64,000 bases of DNA from Glaciihabitans arcticus (GTDB lineage Bacteria; Actinomycetota; Actinomycetes; Actinomycetales; Microbacteriaceae), in NCBI RefSeq assembly GCF_004310685.1, contig NZ_SISG01000001.1, positions 2,232,001-2,296,000 of the forward strand, given 5' to 3'. How positions within the stretch are numbered: position 1 is the first letter of the stretch; the number at the start of each line of letters is the position of its first letter. This document shows, in pieces, positions 47,890-56,131 of this stretch. The notes under the pieces were generated by a model. The model saw nothing but the letters and a program-made list of their open reading frames with translations, searched no databases and was not told the DNA's origin. The translations under genes and the position numbers were made by a program.

Positions 47890-49509
47890 ATGACTGGCGC
47901 ACTTTTCCTCGTGATGGCCGTCATCGCACTCGGAATCATGGCGCTCGGGCACCGCAAGGGCTTTCAGCCCTCGCTCGTGATCCTGCTCGTCGCGGGAGCG
48001 GCATCCTTCATCCCGGCGGTGCCGCGGCTTGAGCTCGAGCCGCACCTCATCCTCGGTCTGGTGATGCCGCCGCTGCTCTACGCGGCCGCCGTCAACTTCT
48101 CGTTCTTCACCTTCGTGCGCAACTTCAAGCCGATCGTCGGTCTCGGGTTCACCCTCGTGCTCGTGACCACGGTGATCATCGGCTTCTTCACCTCGTGGAT
48201 CGTGCCCGCGATCGGTGTGGCCGGAGCGTTTGTGCTTGCCACGGTCGTCTCCCCGCCCGACACCGTGACCATCGTCAGCCACGGTAAGGAGCTGGGCCTG
48301 CCGCGCCGGGTCGTCGCGATCCTCACGGGCGAGAGTCTCGTCAACGACGCCGCGGCCCTCACCTTCTTCTCTCTCGCCGTCGCCGCTGCGGCCGGCACGC
48401 ACACCTTCATCAGCAACCCGTTCTGGCTGTTCGTCTACGGCTGCGTCGTCGGCATCGTCATCGGATGGGTGCTCGGAGTGATCGCCATCACCGTGCGGTC
48501 GCTGCTCGGCAGCCCGGCCCTCGAGACGGCGCTCGGCCTGATCCTGCCGTTCGCCGCCTACTTCGTCGCCGAGTCCTTCCACGCATCGGGGGTGCTCGCG
48601 GTAGTCATCGCCGGCTTCACCGTGAGCATCGGCACCCAGTACAACCCGGGGCGCGAGACCCGCGGAGTCGACTTCCGCACCCGCAGCATGGAGCGGCAGG
48701 TCTGGCCCGTCATCGAGACCGCGCTCGAAGCCTTCGTCTTCGCCTATATGGGCCTGCAGGTGCGCTGGGTCATCGAGGATCTTGCGGAGACCGAGTACAG
48801 CTTCGGCGAGGCCCTGGGCCTCGGGTTGCTGGTGCTGCTCGCCGTCATCCTCATTCGTATCGCCTGGGTCGCCGCGCTCTACGGCAAGGGGCTGTTCGAC
48901 GCCTGGATCTTCGCGAAGCGGGCAGCGATCGACCCGTCTGACCCGCGAGTCGTGCGACGTATGCAGCAGGTCGAGCGCATGGAGCAGCGCCAGGCCGAGC
49001 GTGAGGAACGATGGCGCGAGCGCGACGAGCGTTGGGCGGAGCGACGTCCCGACCGCCAGAAGATCGAGCGCCCGAAGCGCCAGCGGAACATGCGGCAGCC
49101 CCCGCGCCCGCTGTCGTGGAAGGAGAGCCTGCTCGTCTCCTGGACGGGCATGCGCGGCATCGTCACGCTGGCCGCCGCCGGCTCCATCCCGCTGGTCGAC
49201 GGGTTCGGCGAGGAGTTCCCGGGCCGCACGCTGATTCAGTTCATCGCGTTCACCGTCGCGATCGGCACCCTCCTGCTGCAGGGTCTCACCGTTCCGCTGC
49301 TGGCCCGACGGTTGAAGATCGACGTGACGGAAGAGGACGCCGAGGAGGAGCGCCAGCTCGCCTCCGCGCAGGCCGTCGCCGACGCCGCAGAGGGCTTCAC
49401 CGCGCAGCGCGACGCGGTCTCCATGGCTGTGCGCAATAACGAGATCGAAGACGAGGCCGCCCGCATCATCTTCGAACGCATCGACCGCCAGGAAGCCGCC
49501 GCCCAGTGA
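47890..49509 (+). CDS. CPA1-family Na+/H+ antiporter with a charged cytoplasmic insert
   Basis: 539 residues with about 12 membrane helices. ATVVSPPDTVTI and LTGESLVNDAAAL (the conserved ND pair) are the ion-binding CPA1 motifs. Between the last helices, residues of about 350-405 form a long Arg/Glu-rich stretch (RRMQQVERMEQRQAEREERWR...) that should fold as a single charged helix. ATG 47890 lies seven nt after TAGCGT. Its stop overlaps the start of the following CDF gene, so both exporters are made together. Confidence 0.93.
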   Translation: MTGALFLVMAVIALGIMALGHRKGFQPSLVILLVAGAASFIPAVPRLELEPHLILGLVMPPLLYAAAVNFSFFTFVRNFKPIVGLGFTLVLVTTVIIGFFTSWIVPAIGVAGAFVLATVVSPPDTVTIVSHGKELGLPRRVVAILTGESLVNDAAALTFFSLAVAAAAGTHTFISNPFWLFVYGCVVGIVIGWVLGVIAITVRSLLGSPALETALGLILPFAAYFVAESFHASGVLAVVIAGFTVSIGTQYNPGRETRGVDFRTRSMERQVWPVIETALEAFVFAYMGLQVRWVIEDLAETEYSFGEALGLGLLVLLAVILIRIAWVAALYGKGLFDAWIFAKRAAIDPSDPRVVRRMQQVERMEQRQAEREERWRERDERWAERRPDRQKIERPKRQRNMRQPPRPLSWKESLLVSWTGMRGIVTLAAAGSIPLVDGFGEEFPGRTLIQFIAFTVAIGTLLLQGLTVPLLARRLKIDVTEEDAEEERQLASAQAVADAAEGFTAQRDAVSMAVRNNEIEDEAARIIFERIDRQEAAAQ

Positions 49510-50411
49510 TCACCGTGCTGATCGCGTTCGGGGCGAACCTGCTGGTCGCGATCGGCAAGACGATTGCCGCGGTTCTCACCGGGTCCGCGTCGATGGTGGC
49601 CGAGTCCGCGCACTCCTGGGCTGACACGGGCAACGAGATCTTCCTCCTGATCGCGGAACGGCGGTCGGCGCGCAAGCCGGACGCGCGGCATCCTCTCGGC
49701 TACGGCAAGGACGCCTACATCTGGTCGATGTTCGCCGCCTTCGGACTATTCACGGCGGGGGCCGTGGTGTCGATCCAGCACGGCATCCAGGAGCTGATCG
49801 ACCCCGAGCCGGCCGACAACTTCGCCATCGCGTACATCGTGCTGGCCGGGGCGTTCGTTCTCGAGGGCGTGTCGTTCATGCAAGCGTTCCGCCAGACGAA
49901 GTCGTCGGCGAGACAGCGTGGGCGCTCGCTGCTTGGCCAGGTGCTGCAGGGTTCCAACCCGACGGTTCGTGCCGTCTTCTTCGAGGATGCCGCAGCTCTC
50001 GCCGGCCTCCTCATCGCCTTTATCGGGGTGCTCGCCCACCAGCTCACCGGTTCCCCCGTCTTCGACGCGATCGGCTCCATCGCCGTCGGACTGCTGCTCG
50101 GGGTCGTGGCGATCGTGCTCATCGACCGCAACCGCCAGTTCCTGCTGGGCCAGGCGATCGACGAACCCACGCGCGAGCTCGTGCTGCAGCGCCTCAAGGA
50201 TCGCCCCGAGATCGACCGGGTCACCTACCTGCACCTCGAGTTCCTCGGCCCGGAGCGCCTGTTCCTCGTGGCCGCGATCGACCTCGTCGGCAATGCGGCA
50301 GAGGATGACGTCGCCCTCACCCTCCGTTGGCTCGAGCGCGAGCTGGAGGGCCACGAGTTCCTCGGCGAGGTCGTGATGACGCTCTCGGCGAAGGATGAGC
50401 CGTCGCTCTAG
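49506..50411 (+). CDS. Cation diffusion facilitator (CDF) transporter
   Basis: 301 residues. SMVAESAHSWADTGNE and FEDAAALAGLLIAF bear the paired metal-binding Asp/His of CDF helices II and V (SAHSWAD, EDAAAL), and the C-terminal cytoplasmic domain follows. Exports divalent metals, commonly zinc, cobalt or manganese, in exchange for protons. Start GTG 49506 overlaps the antiporter stop by four bases (GTGA); coupling with a Na+/H+ antiporter fits a common proton economy. Confidence 0.92.
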   Translation: MITVLIAFGANLLVAIGKTIAAVLTGSASMVAESAHSWADTGNEIFLLIAERRSARKPDARHPLGYGKDAYIWSMFAAFGLFTAGAVVSIQHGIQELIDPEPADNFAIAYIVLAGAFVLEGVSFMQAFRQTKSSARQRGRSLLGQVLQGSNPTVRAVFFEDAAALAGLLIAFIGVLAHQLTGSPVFDAIGSIAVGLLLGVVAIVLIDRNRQFLLGQAIDEPTRELVLQRLKDRPEIDRVTYLHLEFLGPERLFLVAAIDLVGNAAEDDVALTLRWLERELEGHEFLGEVVMTLSAKDEPSL

Positions 50412-50492
50412 CTCTTCAAATACGTGACGACTATTCGCCGTTTGCTGTTTTCGTGCTTATGATCATTTCCAAGCGTTTGCATCGATCACCCG

Positions 50493-50498
50493 TATATT
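50493..50498 (+). promoter_or_regulatory. Candidate -10 of the DUF7882 gene
   Basis: TATATT, in the most AT-rich part of the 113-base gap; transcription would start near 50506, leaving a leader of about 19 nt that contains the ribosome-binding site. No good -35 seen. Confidence 0.4.
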
Positions 50499-50524
50499 GA
50501 GGCGCGCCGTTGGTGGAGTCAAAA

Positions 50525-50845
50525 ATGGGAACACTTTCTTACGGCGACGGACAGGTGGCCGAGTTTGACGATCGCGCGCTTGCGCACCTGCAGATCGTCA
50601 TCGGCGCGAAGCTGAGACGGGGAGAGTGCTTCTACTTCAGCTGGGTCGAAGAGGGCAGGGTCTCCGACACCCGCACCTCGCTCTGGATGAATCCGATGAT
50701 TCCGCTCGTCTACAAGTTCTCGGGAAGCCGACCGCCCACGATCAACCGGCGCTGGATCGACGATCTGGCCCTCGCTGCCAACACCATGTCCGGCTTGCGG
50801 CTCGTTCCCGAGCCCGCGAATCACGGCAACGGCGACCACGACTGA
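50525..50845 (+). CDS. DUF7882-type protein
   Basis: 106 residues. MGTLSYGDGQVAEFDDRALAHLQIVIGAKLRRGECFYFSW is the recurring N-terminal pattern of a small actinobacterial family sometimes misnamed 'ATP-dependent DNA ligase'; there is no ligase motif. GGTGGAG six bases upstream fixes ATG 50525 over an upstream ATG at 50510. Function unknown. Confidence 0.85.
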   Translation: MGTLSYGDGQVAEFDDRALAHLQIVIGAKLRRGECFYFSWVEEGRVSDTRTSLWMNPMIPLVYKFSGSRPPTINRRWIDDLALAANTMSGLRLVPEPANHGNGDHD

Positions 50846-50917
50846 CCCTCTGTCGGTGGTCGCGTCGTACGATCGACTCGCAGAGGCCGGCTGCTCCGAA
50901 ACACCAGGGAGCCCGCC

Positions 50918-51214
50918 ATGGTCACGATCACCGAGGTGCCGCCGCGGCGCCGCTACCAGCGCCCGCTGTGGGAGCTTCGGGATGACGGCGGCCGGCTCGT
51001 GGGCTGGGTGCGCCAACACGTCATCCGGGGTTCGAGCAGTGTCTTCTACAAGGCGATCGGCGTGCACCCGCAGACCGGCGAGCACGTGACGCTCGAGAGT
51101 TCGACCGACCGCGAGGAGCGATTCGCCTGCATCCTGAGCTTTCTTGCCAACCCGGAGAGCGTGCGCGGAGTGCACTGGCACCCGCGTGGGCCTGCCGTGG
51201 CCGGGCATGAGTAA
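50918..51214 (+). CDS. Hypothetical protein, 98 residues
   Basis: A small basic protein with beta-rich pattern (YQRPLWELRDDGGRLVGWVRQHVIRGSSSVFYKAIG). AGGGAG lies six bases before ATG 50918. I do not recognise it; similarity in size and position to the DUF7882 gene before it suggests they share regulation. A hairpin terminator begins two bases after its stop. Confidence 0.65.
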   Translation: MVTITEVPPRRRYQRPLWELRDDGGRLVGWVRQHVIRGSSSVFYKAIGVHPQTGEHVTLESSTDREERFACILSFLANPESVRGVHWHPRGPAVAGHE

Positions 51215-51215
51215 A

Positions 51216-51245
51216 GCCCTGTGCCCGACCCGACGGACACAGGGC
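51216..51245 (+). terminator. Terminator
   Basis: An 8-bp perfect stem (GCCCTGTG/CACAGGGC) with a loop of 14, directly after the stop of the preceding gene. The rest of the 51215-51483 gap holds a GACATC palindrome and the promoter of the next gene. Confidence 0.7.
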
Positions 51246-51344
51246 AATCACTGACTCGCGTGCTCACACCTACCAACAGTGACGGCCCGACGCTGCGTGA
51301 TCGAAGGGCGACTGAAGCTCCGGATTCCTGCGCGATTCAGATGC

Positions 51345-51362
51345 GACATCAACGTAGATGTC
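51345..51362. promoter_or_regulatory. Inverted repeat upstream of the FAD oxidase
   Basis: GACATC, six bases, GATGTC. The position, about 120 bases before the ATG of the aminophosphonate-type operon, fits an operator for a dimeric regulator. No regulator gene is adjacent. The -10 TAGGGT (about 51469-51474) lies nine nt before the ATG. Confidence 0.45.
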
Positions 51363-51483
51363 CCTATGTGTTCATGCTCGCCCTCGTGGGCATCTCGCGC
51401 AATATCGCGGGGCTCGCTCCCGGCCTTCTCGCAGCAATCACGACCCTTTTCGCGACTCTTCGTTTCGATAGGGTGAGTTCACG

Positions 51484-52602
51484 ATGAACAATTCCTTCGA
51501 TGTCGTGGTGGTCGGCTCCGGCATCGTCGGACTCGGTTCGGCTTTCGCCGCCATTCGCCGCGGCCTCAGCGTTCTCGTGGTCGATCGCACGAACGTTCCG
51601 CAGGGCGCGAGCATCCGCAACTTCGGGCACCTCTGCATCAGCGCGCAGTCGGGTGAGGCGCGCGGGTACGCCGACGCATCCCGCGAACTCTGGCTGCGCC
51701 TGTCGCGAGACGCGGACTTCTGGCTGCGCGAATCCGGCACGCTCATCGTCGCCCGGCACGCTGACGAATTCGCACTTCTCCAGGCCTCGGCCGACGACGG
51801 ACTCCTACTGCTCAGCGCTGCGGAGTTCGAAACCACCGCGCCCATCGCTCCCGGCATCGCCGTCGGCGGCGCACACCTCACCGCCGACCTGCAGGTGAAC
51901 CCGCGCACGGCGGCCCCCGCGATTGCCGCGTACCTCGAATCCCTCGGTGTCGAATTCCGGATGCGCACCTCCGTCGGCAGCCTTGAGCCCGGGCGCGTCC
52001 ACACCTCCCGCGGCGTCGTCGAGGCGGGAACGATCGTGGTGGCGGTGAACCACGACATTGACCAGTTGCTGCCTGAACTCGCCGAGCGCGTCGGGATCGT
52101 GCGCTGCTCGCTCGACATGATTCGCGTGCGCGCGACGGTCACCCTCGACGCTCCCCTCCTCACCGGCTGGTCGCTGGTGCGCTACAGCCGCTTCGCGTCC
52201 CTGCCCGAAGCCGCCGCGGTGCGGGAGAGGCTGCACGCCAAGCGCCCCGACCTGGGCGCGCTCGACCTCAACCAGATGTACACGCAGCTGCCCGATGGGT
52301 CGCTCATCATCGGCGACACCCACGCGCGCGGGGTGTCCGTAGTGCCCTTCCAGCCCGAGGGCGCGGCCGAGCTGCTGCTCGCGGAGGCGCAATCCCTGTT
52401 TGGGATACCCGCCCCCACCGTGATCGAGCGCTGGCAGGGCGTGTACGCGAGCGGCCCCGACGAGTTTCTGCGGGTGGAGGCGGAGCCGGGCATCCTCGTT
52501 CTCGCAGCGACAACGGGCATCGGCATGACCACAGGACTCGGCCTCGCCGAACACAGTCTCGCGGCGCGTTTCGGCGCCGTCGCCTCGGAAGGGACACCAT
52601 GA
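51484..52602 (+). CDS. FAD-dependent oxidoreductase of the TIGR03364 type (aminophosphonate oxidase candidate)
   Basis: 372 residues. DVVVVGSGIVGLGSAFAA is the N-terminal FAD-binding motif; the rest follows the D-amino-acid-oxidase fold (GASIRNFGH, LQVNPRTAAPAIAAYL, GIGMTTGLGLAE). The TIGR03364 clade is recognised by its constant neighbour, a phosphonatase-like hydrolase, which is exactly what follows here with a four-base overlap. Related enzymes oxidatively deaminate 2-aminoethylphosphonate or its N-methyl form to phosphonoacetaldehyde. No phosphonate importer is in the window. Confidence 0.88.
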   Translation: MNNSFDVVVVGSGIVGLGSAFAAIRRGLSVLVVDRTNVPQGASIRNFGHLCISAQSGEARGYADASRELWLRLSRDADFWLRESGTLIVARHADEFALLQASADDGLLLLSAAEFETTAPIAPGIAVGGAHLTADLQVNPRTAAPAIAAYLESLGVEFRMRTSVGSLEPGRVHTSRGVVEAGTIVVAVNHDIDQLLPELAERVGIVRCSLDMIRVRATVTLDAPLLTGWSLVRYSRFASLPEAAAVRERLHAKRPDLGALDLNQMYTQLPDGSLIIGDTHARGVSVVPFQPEGAAELLLAEAQSLFGIPAPTVIERWQGVYASGPDEFLRVEAEPGILVLAATTGIGMTTGLGLAEHSLAARFGAVASEGTP

Positions 52603-53270
52603 CCGCGATCGAACTCGTTGTGCTCGACATGGCCGGCACGACCGTGCTCGACGGCGGGGTGGTCGAGCGAGCGTTCCAGCGGGCCTCCGAGCGCACGGGC
52701 GTCGCCGACCGCCTGCCCTGGGACGATGCGCTCGCCTACGTGCGGCGCACGATGGGCATGTCGAAGATCGACGTCTTCACGCACCTGAGCGGTGGGGATG
52801 TGGCGGCCGCCACGGCCGCGACCGCCGCCTTCGAGGGTGCGTACGCCGAGCTGGTCGCCGAGGACGGGATCACCGAGATACCGGGTGCGGCTGCAACGAT
52901 TCGATCGCTGCGGGATGCGGGCCTCACCGTCGCCCTGACCACCGGATTCTCGCCGATGACCCGGGATGCGATCCTCACCGCCCTGCACTGGCACGACCTG
53001 GTCGACTTCGCGCTCTCGCCCGTGGACGCGGGGCGGGGGCGTCCTGCGCCGGACATGATCCTGCTGGCCGCCCTTCGCGCGCAGGTGAGTTCGGTTTCCG
53101 CGATCGCCGTGGCCGGGGACACCACGAGCGACGTCGATTCGGGACTGCGAGCCGGTGCCGGGCTGGTCGCGGGGGTACTGAGCGGCGCGCACGGCCGGGC
53201 CCAGTTCGAGGCGGCGGGCGCGCACGTGGTTCTTGCGGACGTGACGGAGCTGCCCGCGGCGCTCGGCTAG
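52599..53270 (+). CDS. Phosphonatase-like HAD hydrolase (PhnX/TIGR03351 type)
   Basis: 223 residues. The HAD nucleophile motif is VVLDMAGTT (D10), where the AGTT form is that of PhnX; K56 in TMGMSKID corresponds to the Schiff-base lysine of phosphonoacetaldehyde hydrolase. HAD motif III/IV is GRPAPDMIL and AVAGDTTSDVDSG. This supports hydrolysis of the C-P bond of phosphonoacetaldehyde to acetaldehyde and phosphate, the logical second step after the FAD oxidase. It overlaps that gene by four bases. Confidence 0.88.
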   Translation: MTAIELVVLDMAGTTVLDGGVVERAFQRASERTGVADRLPWDDALAYVRRTMGMSKIDVFTHLSGGDVAAATAATAAFEGAYAELVAEDGITEIPGAAATIRSLRDAGLTVALTTGFSPMTRDAILTALHWHDLVDFALSPVDAGRGRPAPDMILLAALRAQVSSVSAIAVAGDTTSDVDSGLRAGAGLVAGVLSGAHGRAQFEAAGAHVVLADVTELPAALG

Positions 53271-54112
53271 CGCAGCTCGCGGCCCGCGCGCTGCTCGAGC
53301 AGTTTCATCCCGAGCAGTTCGCCGTCGATCGGGCCGAACTCGTCGAGTGCCTCGCGGTGCGTGCGGGCGACCAGGTCCGTGAGCTCGATCGGGGTGCCGT
53401 GCTCGCGCGCGAGGGCCGTGACCGAGTCGAGCTCCTCGACGACGCGGTCGATGCCGAACGTCGCGAGATAGTCGCCGTCGAACAGCGCGGGAAGGTGCTG
53501 GGTGATGAACGCACTGCCGCCGGCGCTTCCGGCGAGCGCCTCGCGCAGCGGTCCGGGCTCGATGCCCTGCGCCTGCCCGAGCAGCAGCGCCTCGGCCACC
53601 GCGATCGCCTGCCCGAACCAGAGCGTGTTAGCGAGCAGCTTGGTCGTGTAGCCGGCGGTCACGTCGTCGCCCATGATCGTGGACGTGCCGAGCACTCCCA
53701 GCACCGGTGCGATCCGGTCTCTGGATGTCTCGGCTCCCCCGACGAAGAACGTGAGTTCCCCGGCCGCCGCGGCACCCGGCCCGCCGCCCATCGGTGCGCC
53801 TACACTCGCGACCCCGTGCTCGGCGAGGGCACTCGCGATCTCGATGGCCGCCCGCGGATCCGCGCTCGTCAGGTCGAGCCACAGGGTGCCCGGCGTCATC
53901 GTGATCTCGGCCATCACCGCACGGAGCTCGGGCGTGCCGGGCAGCACCGTGACCAGGATGTCGACGGAGGCGGCGAGCGCCTGGGCGTCATCCATCGTGC
54001 GACCGGAATCGGGGCGCGAATCGTAGCTGGCGACGGCGAACCCGGCGGCGGTCAGGCGTGCCGTTATGGGCCCGCCCATGCGGCCCAGTCCGATGATGCC
54101 GATGCGTTCCAT
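53267..54112 (-). CDS. NAD(P)-binding 3-hydroxyisobutyrate dehydrogenase-type protein
   Basis: 281 residues. ERIGIIGLGRMGGPITARL is the N-terminal dinucleotide fold; substrate loop GAPMGGGPGAAAAGELTFFVGG replaces the canonical DAPVSGG form, and the catalytic lysine region reads YTTKLLANTLWFG. Substrate uncertain. CACGAT lies six nt before ATG 54112. It is convergent with the phosphonatase gene, sharing four bases (CTAG). Confidence 0.88.
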   Translation of the reverse strand: MERIGIIGLGRMGGPITARLTAAGFAVASYDSRPDSGRTMDDAQALAASVDILVTVLPGTPELRAVMAEITMTPGTLWLDLTSADPRAAIEIASALAEHGVASVGAPMGGGPGAAAAGELTFFVGGAETSRDRIAPVLGVLGTSTIMGDDVTAGYTTKLLANTLWFGQAIAVAEALLLGQAQGIEPGPLREALAGSAGGSAFITQHLPALFDGDYLATFGIDRVVEELDSVTALAREHGTPIELTDLVARTHREALDEFGPIDGELLGMKLLEQRAGRELR

Positions 54113-54191
54113 GGGGTTATCGTGGCACGAAAGGCCAGCAACACCCGATTGGCCTCTTGCCCCGTTGCGCCCGGGCCGGTTGGCTCGGACA

Positions 54192-54602
54192 ATGACCTTC
54201 CGCTTCTCCGCCGAGACCACCGAGATGGACCGACCGCGCATCCTCGGCTGGCTCGCCGACGAGTCCTATTGGGCCCAGGGCCGCGCGGCCGACGTGCACG
54301 ATCGGGCGATGGACAACTCCCTCAACTTCGGCATGTTCGACGAGGCCGGCGAGCAGGTCGCGTACGCACGCGTCATCACTGACTTCGCCACGTTCGCGTG
54401 GCTCTGCGATGTCTTTGTCTCGGATGACGTTCGCGGCCAGGGCGTCGGCGTCGCCCTCATGCGCGGCGTGCACGACATCCTGGAGCCCATGCATCTGAAA
54501 CGCTGGGGTCTCGTCACGGCCGATGCGCACGGGCTTTACGAGAAGTTCGGCTTCAGCGAGCTGGAGAAGCCGGAGATGTGGATGGCGCGGCTCGCGAGCT
54601 GA
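54192..54602 (+). CDS. GNAT-family N-acetyltransferase
   Basis: 136 residues. ADESYWAQGRAADVHDRAMDNSLNFG, YARVITDFATFAWLCDVFV and DDVRGQGVGVALMRGV (acetyl-CoA loop) match small GNAT acetyltransferases of the YjdJ/PA-like group. The ATG 54192 is chosen over upstream in-frame starts in the neighbouring gene. Substrate unknown. Stop abuts that of modC. Confidence 0.88.
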   Translation: MTFRFSAETTEMDRPRILGWLADESYWAQGRAADVHDRAMDNSLNFGMFDEAGEQVAYARVITDFATFAWLCDVFVSDDVRGQGVGVALMRGVHDILEPMHLKRWGLVTADAHGLYEKFGFSELEKPEMWMARLAS

Positions 54603-55328
54603 TCAGGCCTCGCCGCGTCCGCTCAGCAGTCGTCGGATGTAGGCGGTTGCTGGAGTCGCCTCGATCTCTGCGAGGGTTCCGCGCTGCGACACCCGCCCCG
54701 ACTCGATGACCAGCACCTCGTCGGCAAGAGCGACCACGTCCTCATAGTCGTGGCTGACGAGGATGGTGTGGCCGGAGAATCCCCCGAGGTGGAGGGCGAC
54801 CTCCGCTCGAACGTCCGCGCGCACCTCGACGTCGAGCGAGGCGAAGGGCTCGTCCAGCACCAGCACGGAGGGCTCGGCCGCGAGAGTGCGGGCGAGCGCG
54901 ACGCGCTGCGCCTGTCCGCCCGAGAGCTGGCGGGGACGCTGCGCCGCGAGGGACGTTATGCCGAGGCGGTCGAGCCAGGCGGTGGCGTGCGCCGTGGCAT
55001 CCTCTCGACCGATGGAGCGCGGGCCGAACGCGACGTTCTGCAGCACGGTGAGGTGCGGGAACAGCAGATGGTCCTGGAAGACGACGCCGACCCGACGCTT
55101 GTCCATCGGCAGGTCGGTGCCGGCGCTGGTATCGGTGAGCACTCGATCGCCGACGAGGATGCGGCCATCCCGCACCTCAACGAAACCGGCCAGGGCGCCG
55201 GCGAGGCTCGACTTGCCCGCGCCGTTCGGTCCGACGATCGCGAGAGTGCGGCCCTCGGCGAGCGAGAACACGACGTCGAGGTCGAAGCCGCCTCGCGCGA
55301 GCCGGACCGCCACTTCGAGGCGGGTCAC
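54603..55328 (-). CDS. modC: Molybdate ABC transporter ATPase
   Basis: 241 residues. Walker A GPNGAGKSS, Q-loop VVFQDHLLF, signature LSGGQAQRV, Walker B VLVLDEPFASLD. It lacks the C-terminal MOP regulatory domain of classical ModC, but a MOP-type domain occurs on the HTH protein of the same operon. Overlaps modB by four bases. Confidence 0.9.
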   Translation of the reverse strand: MTRLEVAVRLARGGFDLDVVFSLAEGRTLAIVGPNGAGKSSLAGALAGFVEVRDGRILVGDRVLTDTSAGTDLPMDKRRVGVVFQDHLLFPHLTVLQNVAFGPRSIGREDATAHATAWLDRLGITSLAAQRPRQLSGGQAQRVALARTLAAEPSVLVLDEPFASLDVEVRADVRAEVALHLGGFSGHTILVSHDYEDVVALADEVLVIESGRVSQRGTLAEIEATPATAYIRRLLSGRGEA

Positions 55329-56131
55329 GAGCTGAGTCCTGCGGTCCAGCGGTCGCGCAGGCTCACGAGCACCACGATCGACACGACGATGAGAACGAGG
55401 GACAACGCTATGGCGGCATCCGGATCACGCTGCAGCTCGAGGTAGGTCGCGATCGGCAGGGTCTGCGTGACCCCCGGAAAGCTGCCGGCGAACGTGATGG
55501 TCGCCCCGAACTCGCCAAGCGCGCGGGTGAAGCAGAGTAGGGCGCCCGCCCCGATGCCGGGCGCGATGAGTGGCAGCGTGACGCGGCGGAAGATCGTGAA
55601 GCGAGACGCGCCCAGCGTGCCGGCGGCGATCTCGAAGCGGCGATCGGATGCCCGGAGCGCACCCTCCACCGAGAGCACAAGGAACGGCATCGCCACGAAG
55701 GTCTGCGCGATGACGACGGCAGCGGTTGTGAACGGGATCGTTATCCCGAACCAGTCATCGAGCGGCTGGCCGATGAGACCGCGGCGACCGAGGAGGAGGA
55801 GCAACGCCACACCACCCACGACCGGCGGCAGCACGAGCGGAACCGTGACGAGGGCGCGCACCAGCCGACGCGGAACGGCGGGCCAGTCGACCGACGATGC
55901 GAGCACAAAGGCGAGCGGGACGCCCAGCAGCAGGCTGAGCACGGTCGTGAGCCCCGCCGTGCCGACCGAGAGGCCGAGCGCCTGCAGCACGGTCGGACGG
56001 GAGAGCAGTTCGGGAAGCTGCGCCCACGGCGCCCGGATGATGAGCCCGAGGAGGGGCAGAACGAGAAGCCCCAGCGCTATCCCCGCGGGGATCCAGAGCG
56101 CTGGGGCAATCGAGGAAGACCTACGGCGCAC
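55325..56131 (-). CDS. modB: Molybdate ABC transporter permease
   Basis: 268 residues with five to six membrane helices. The EAA loop is AAGTLGASRFTIFRRVTLPLIAPG; FTRALGEFGATITFAGSFPG is the ModB/CysT hallmark. The GTG at 56131 overlaps the modA stop by 11 bases; a longer upstream frame lies entirely in modA. Works with ModA and ModC to import molybdate. Confidence 0.92.
   Translation of the reverse strand: MRRRSSSIAPALWIPAGIALGLLVLPLLGLIIRAPWAQLPELLSRPTVLQALGLSVGTAGLTTVLSLLLGVPLAFVLASSVDWPAVPRRLVRALVTVPLVLPPVVGGVALLLLLGRRGLIGQPLDDWFGITIPFTTAAVVIAQTFVAMPFLVLSVEGALRASDRRFEIAAGTLGASRFTIFRRVTLPLIAPGIGAGALLCFTRALGEFGATITFAGSFPGVTQTLPIATYLELQRDPDAAIALSLVLIVVSIVVLVSLRDRWTAGLSS

Noticed and set aside
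51221-51487. An 88-codon plus-strand frame between the 98-residue gene and the FAD oxidase
   Set aside because: It begins inside a terminator hairpin, overlaps the next start and has no protein-like pattern.
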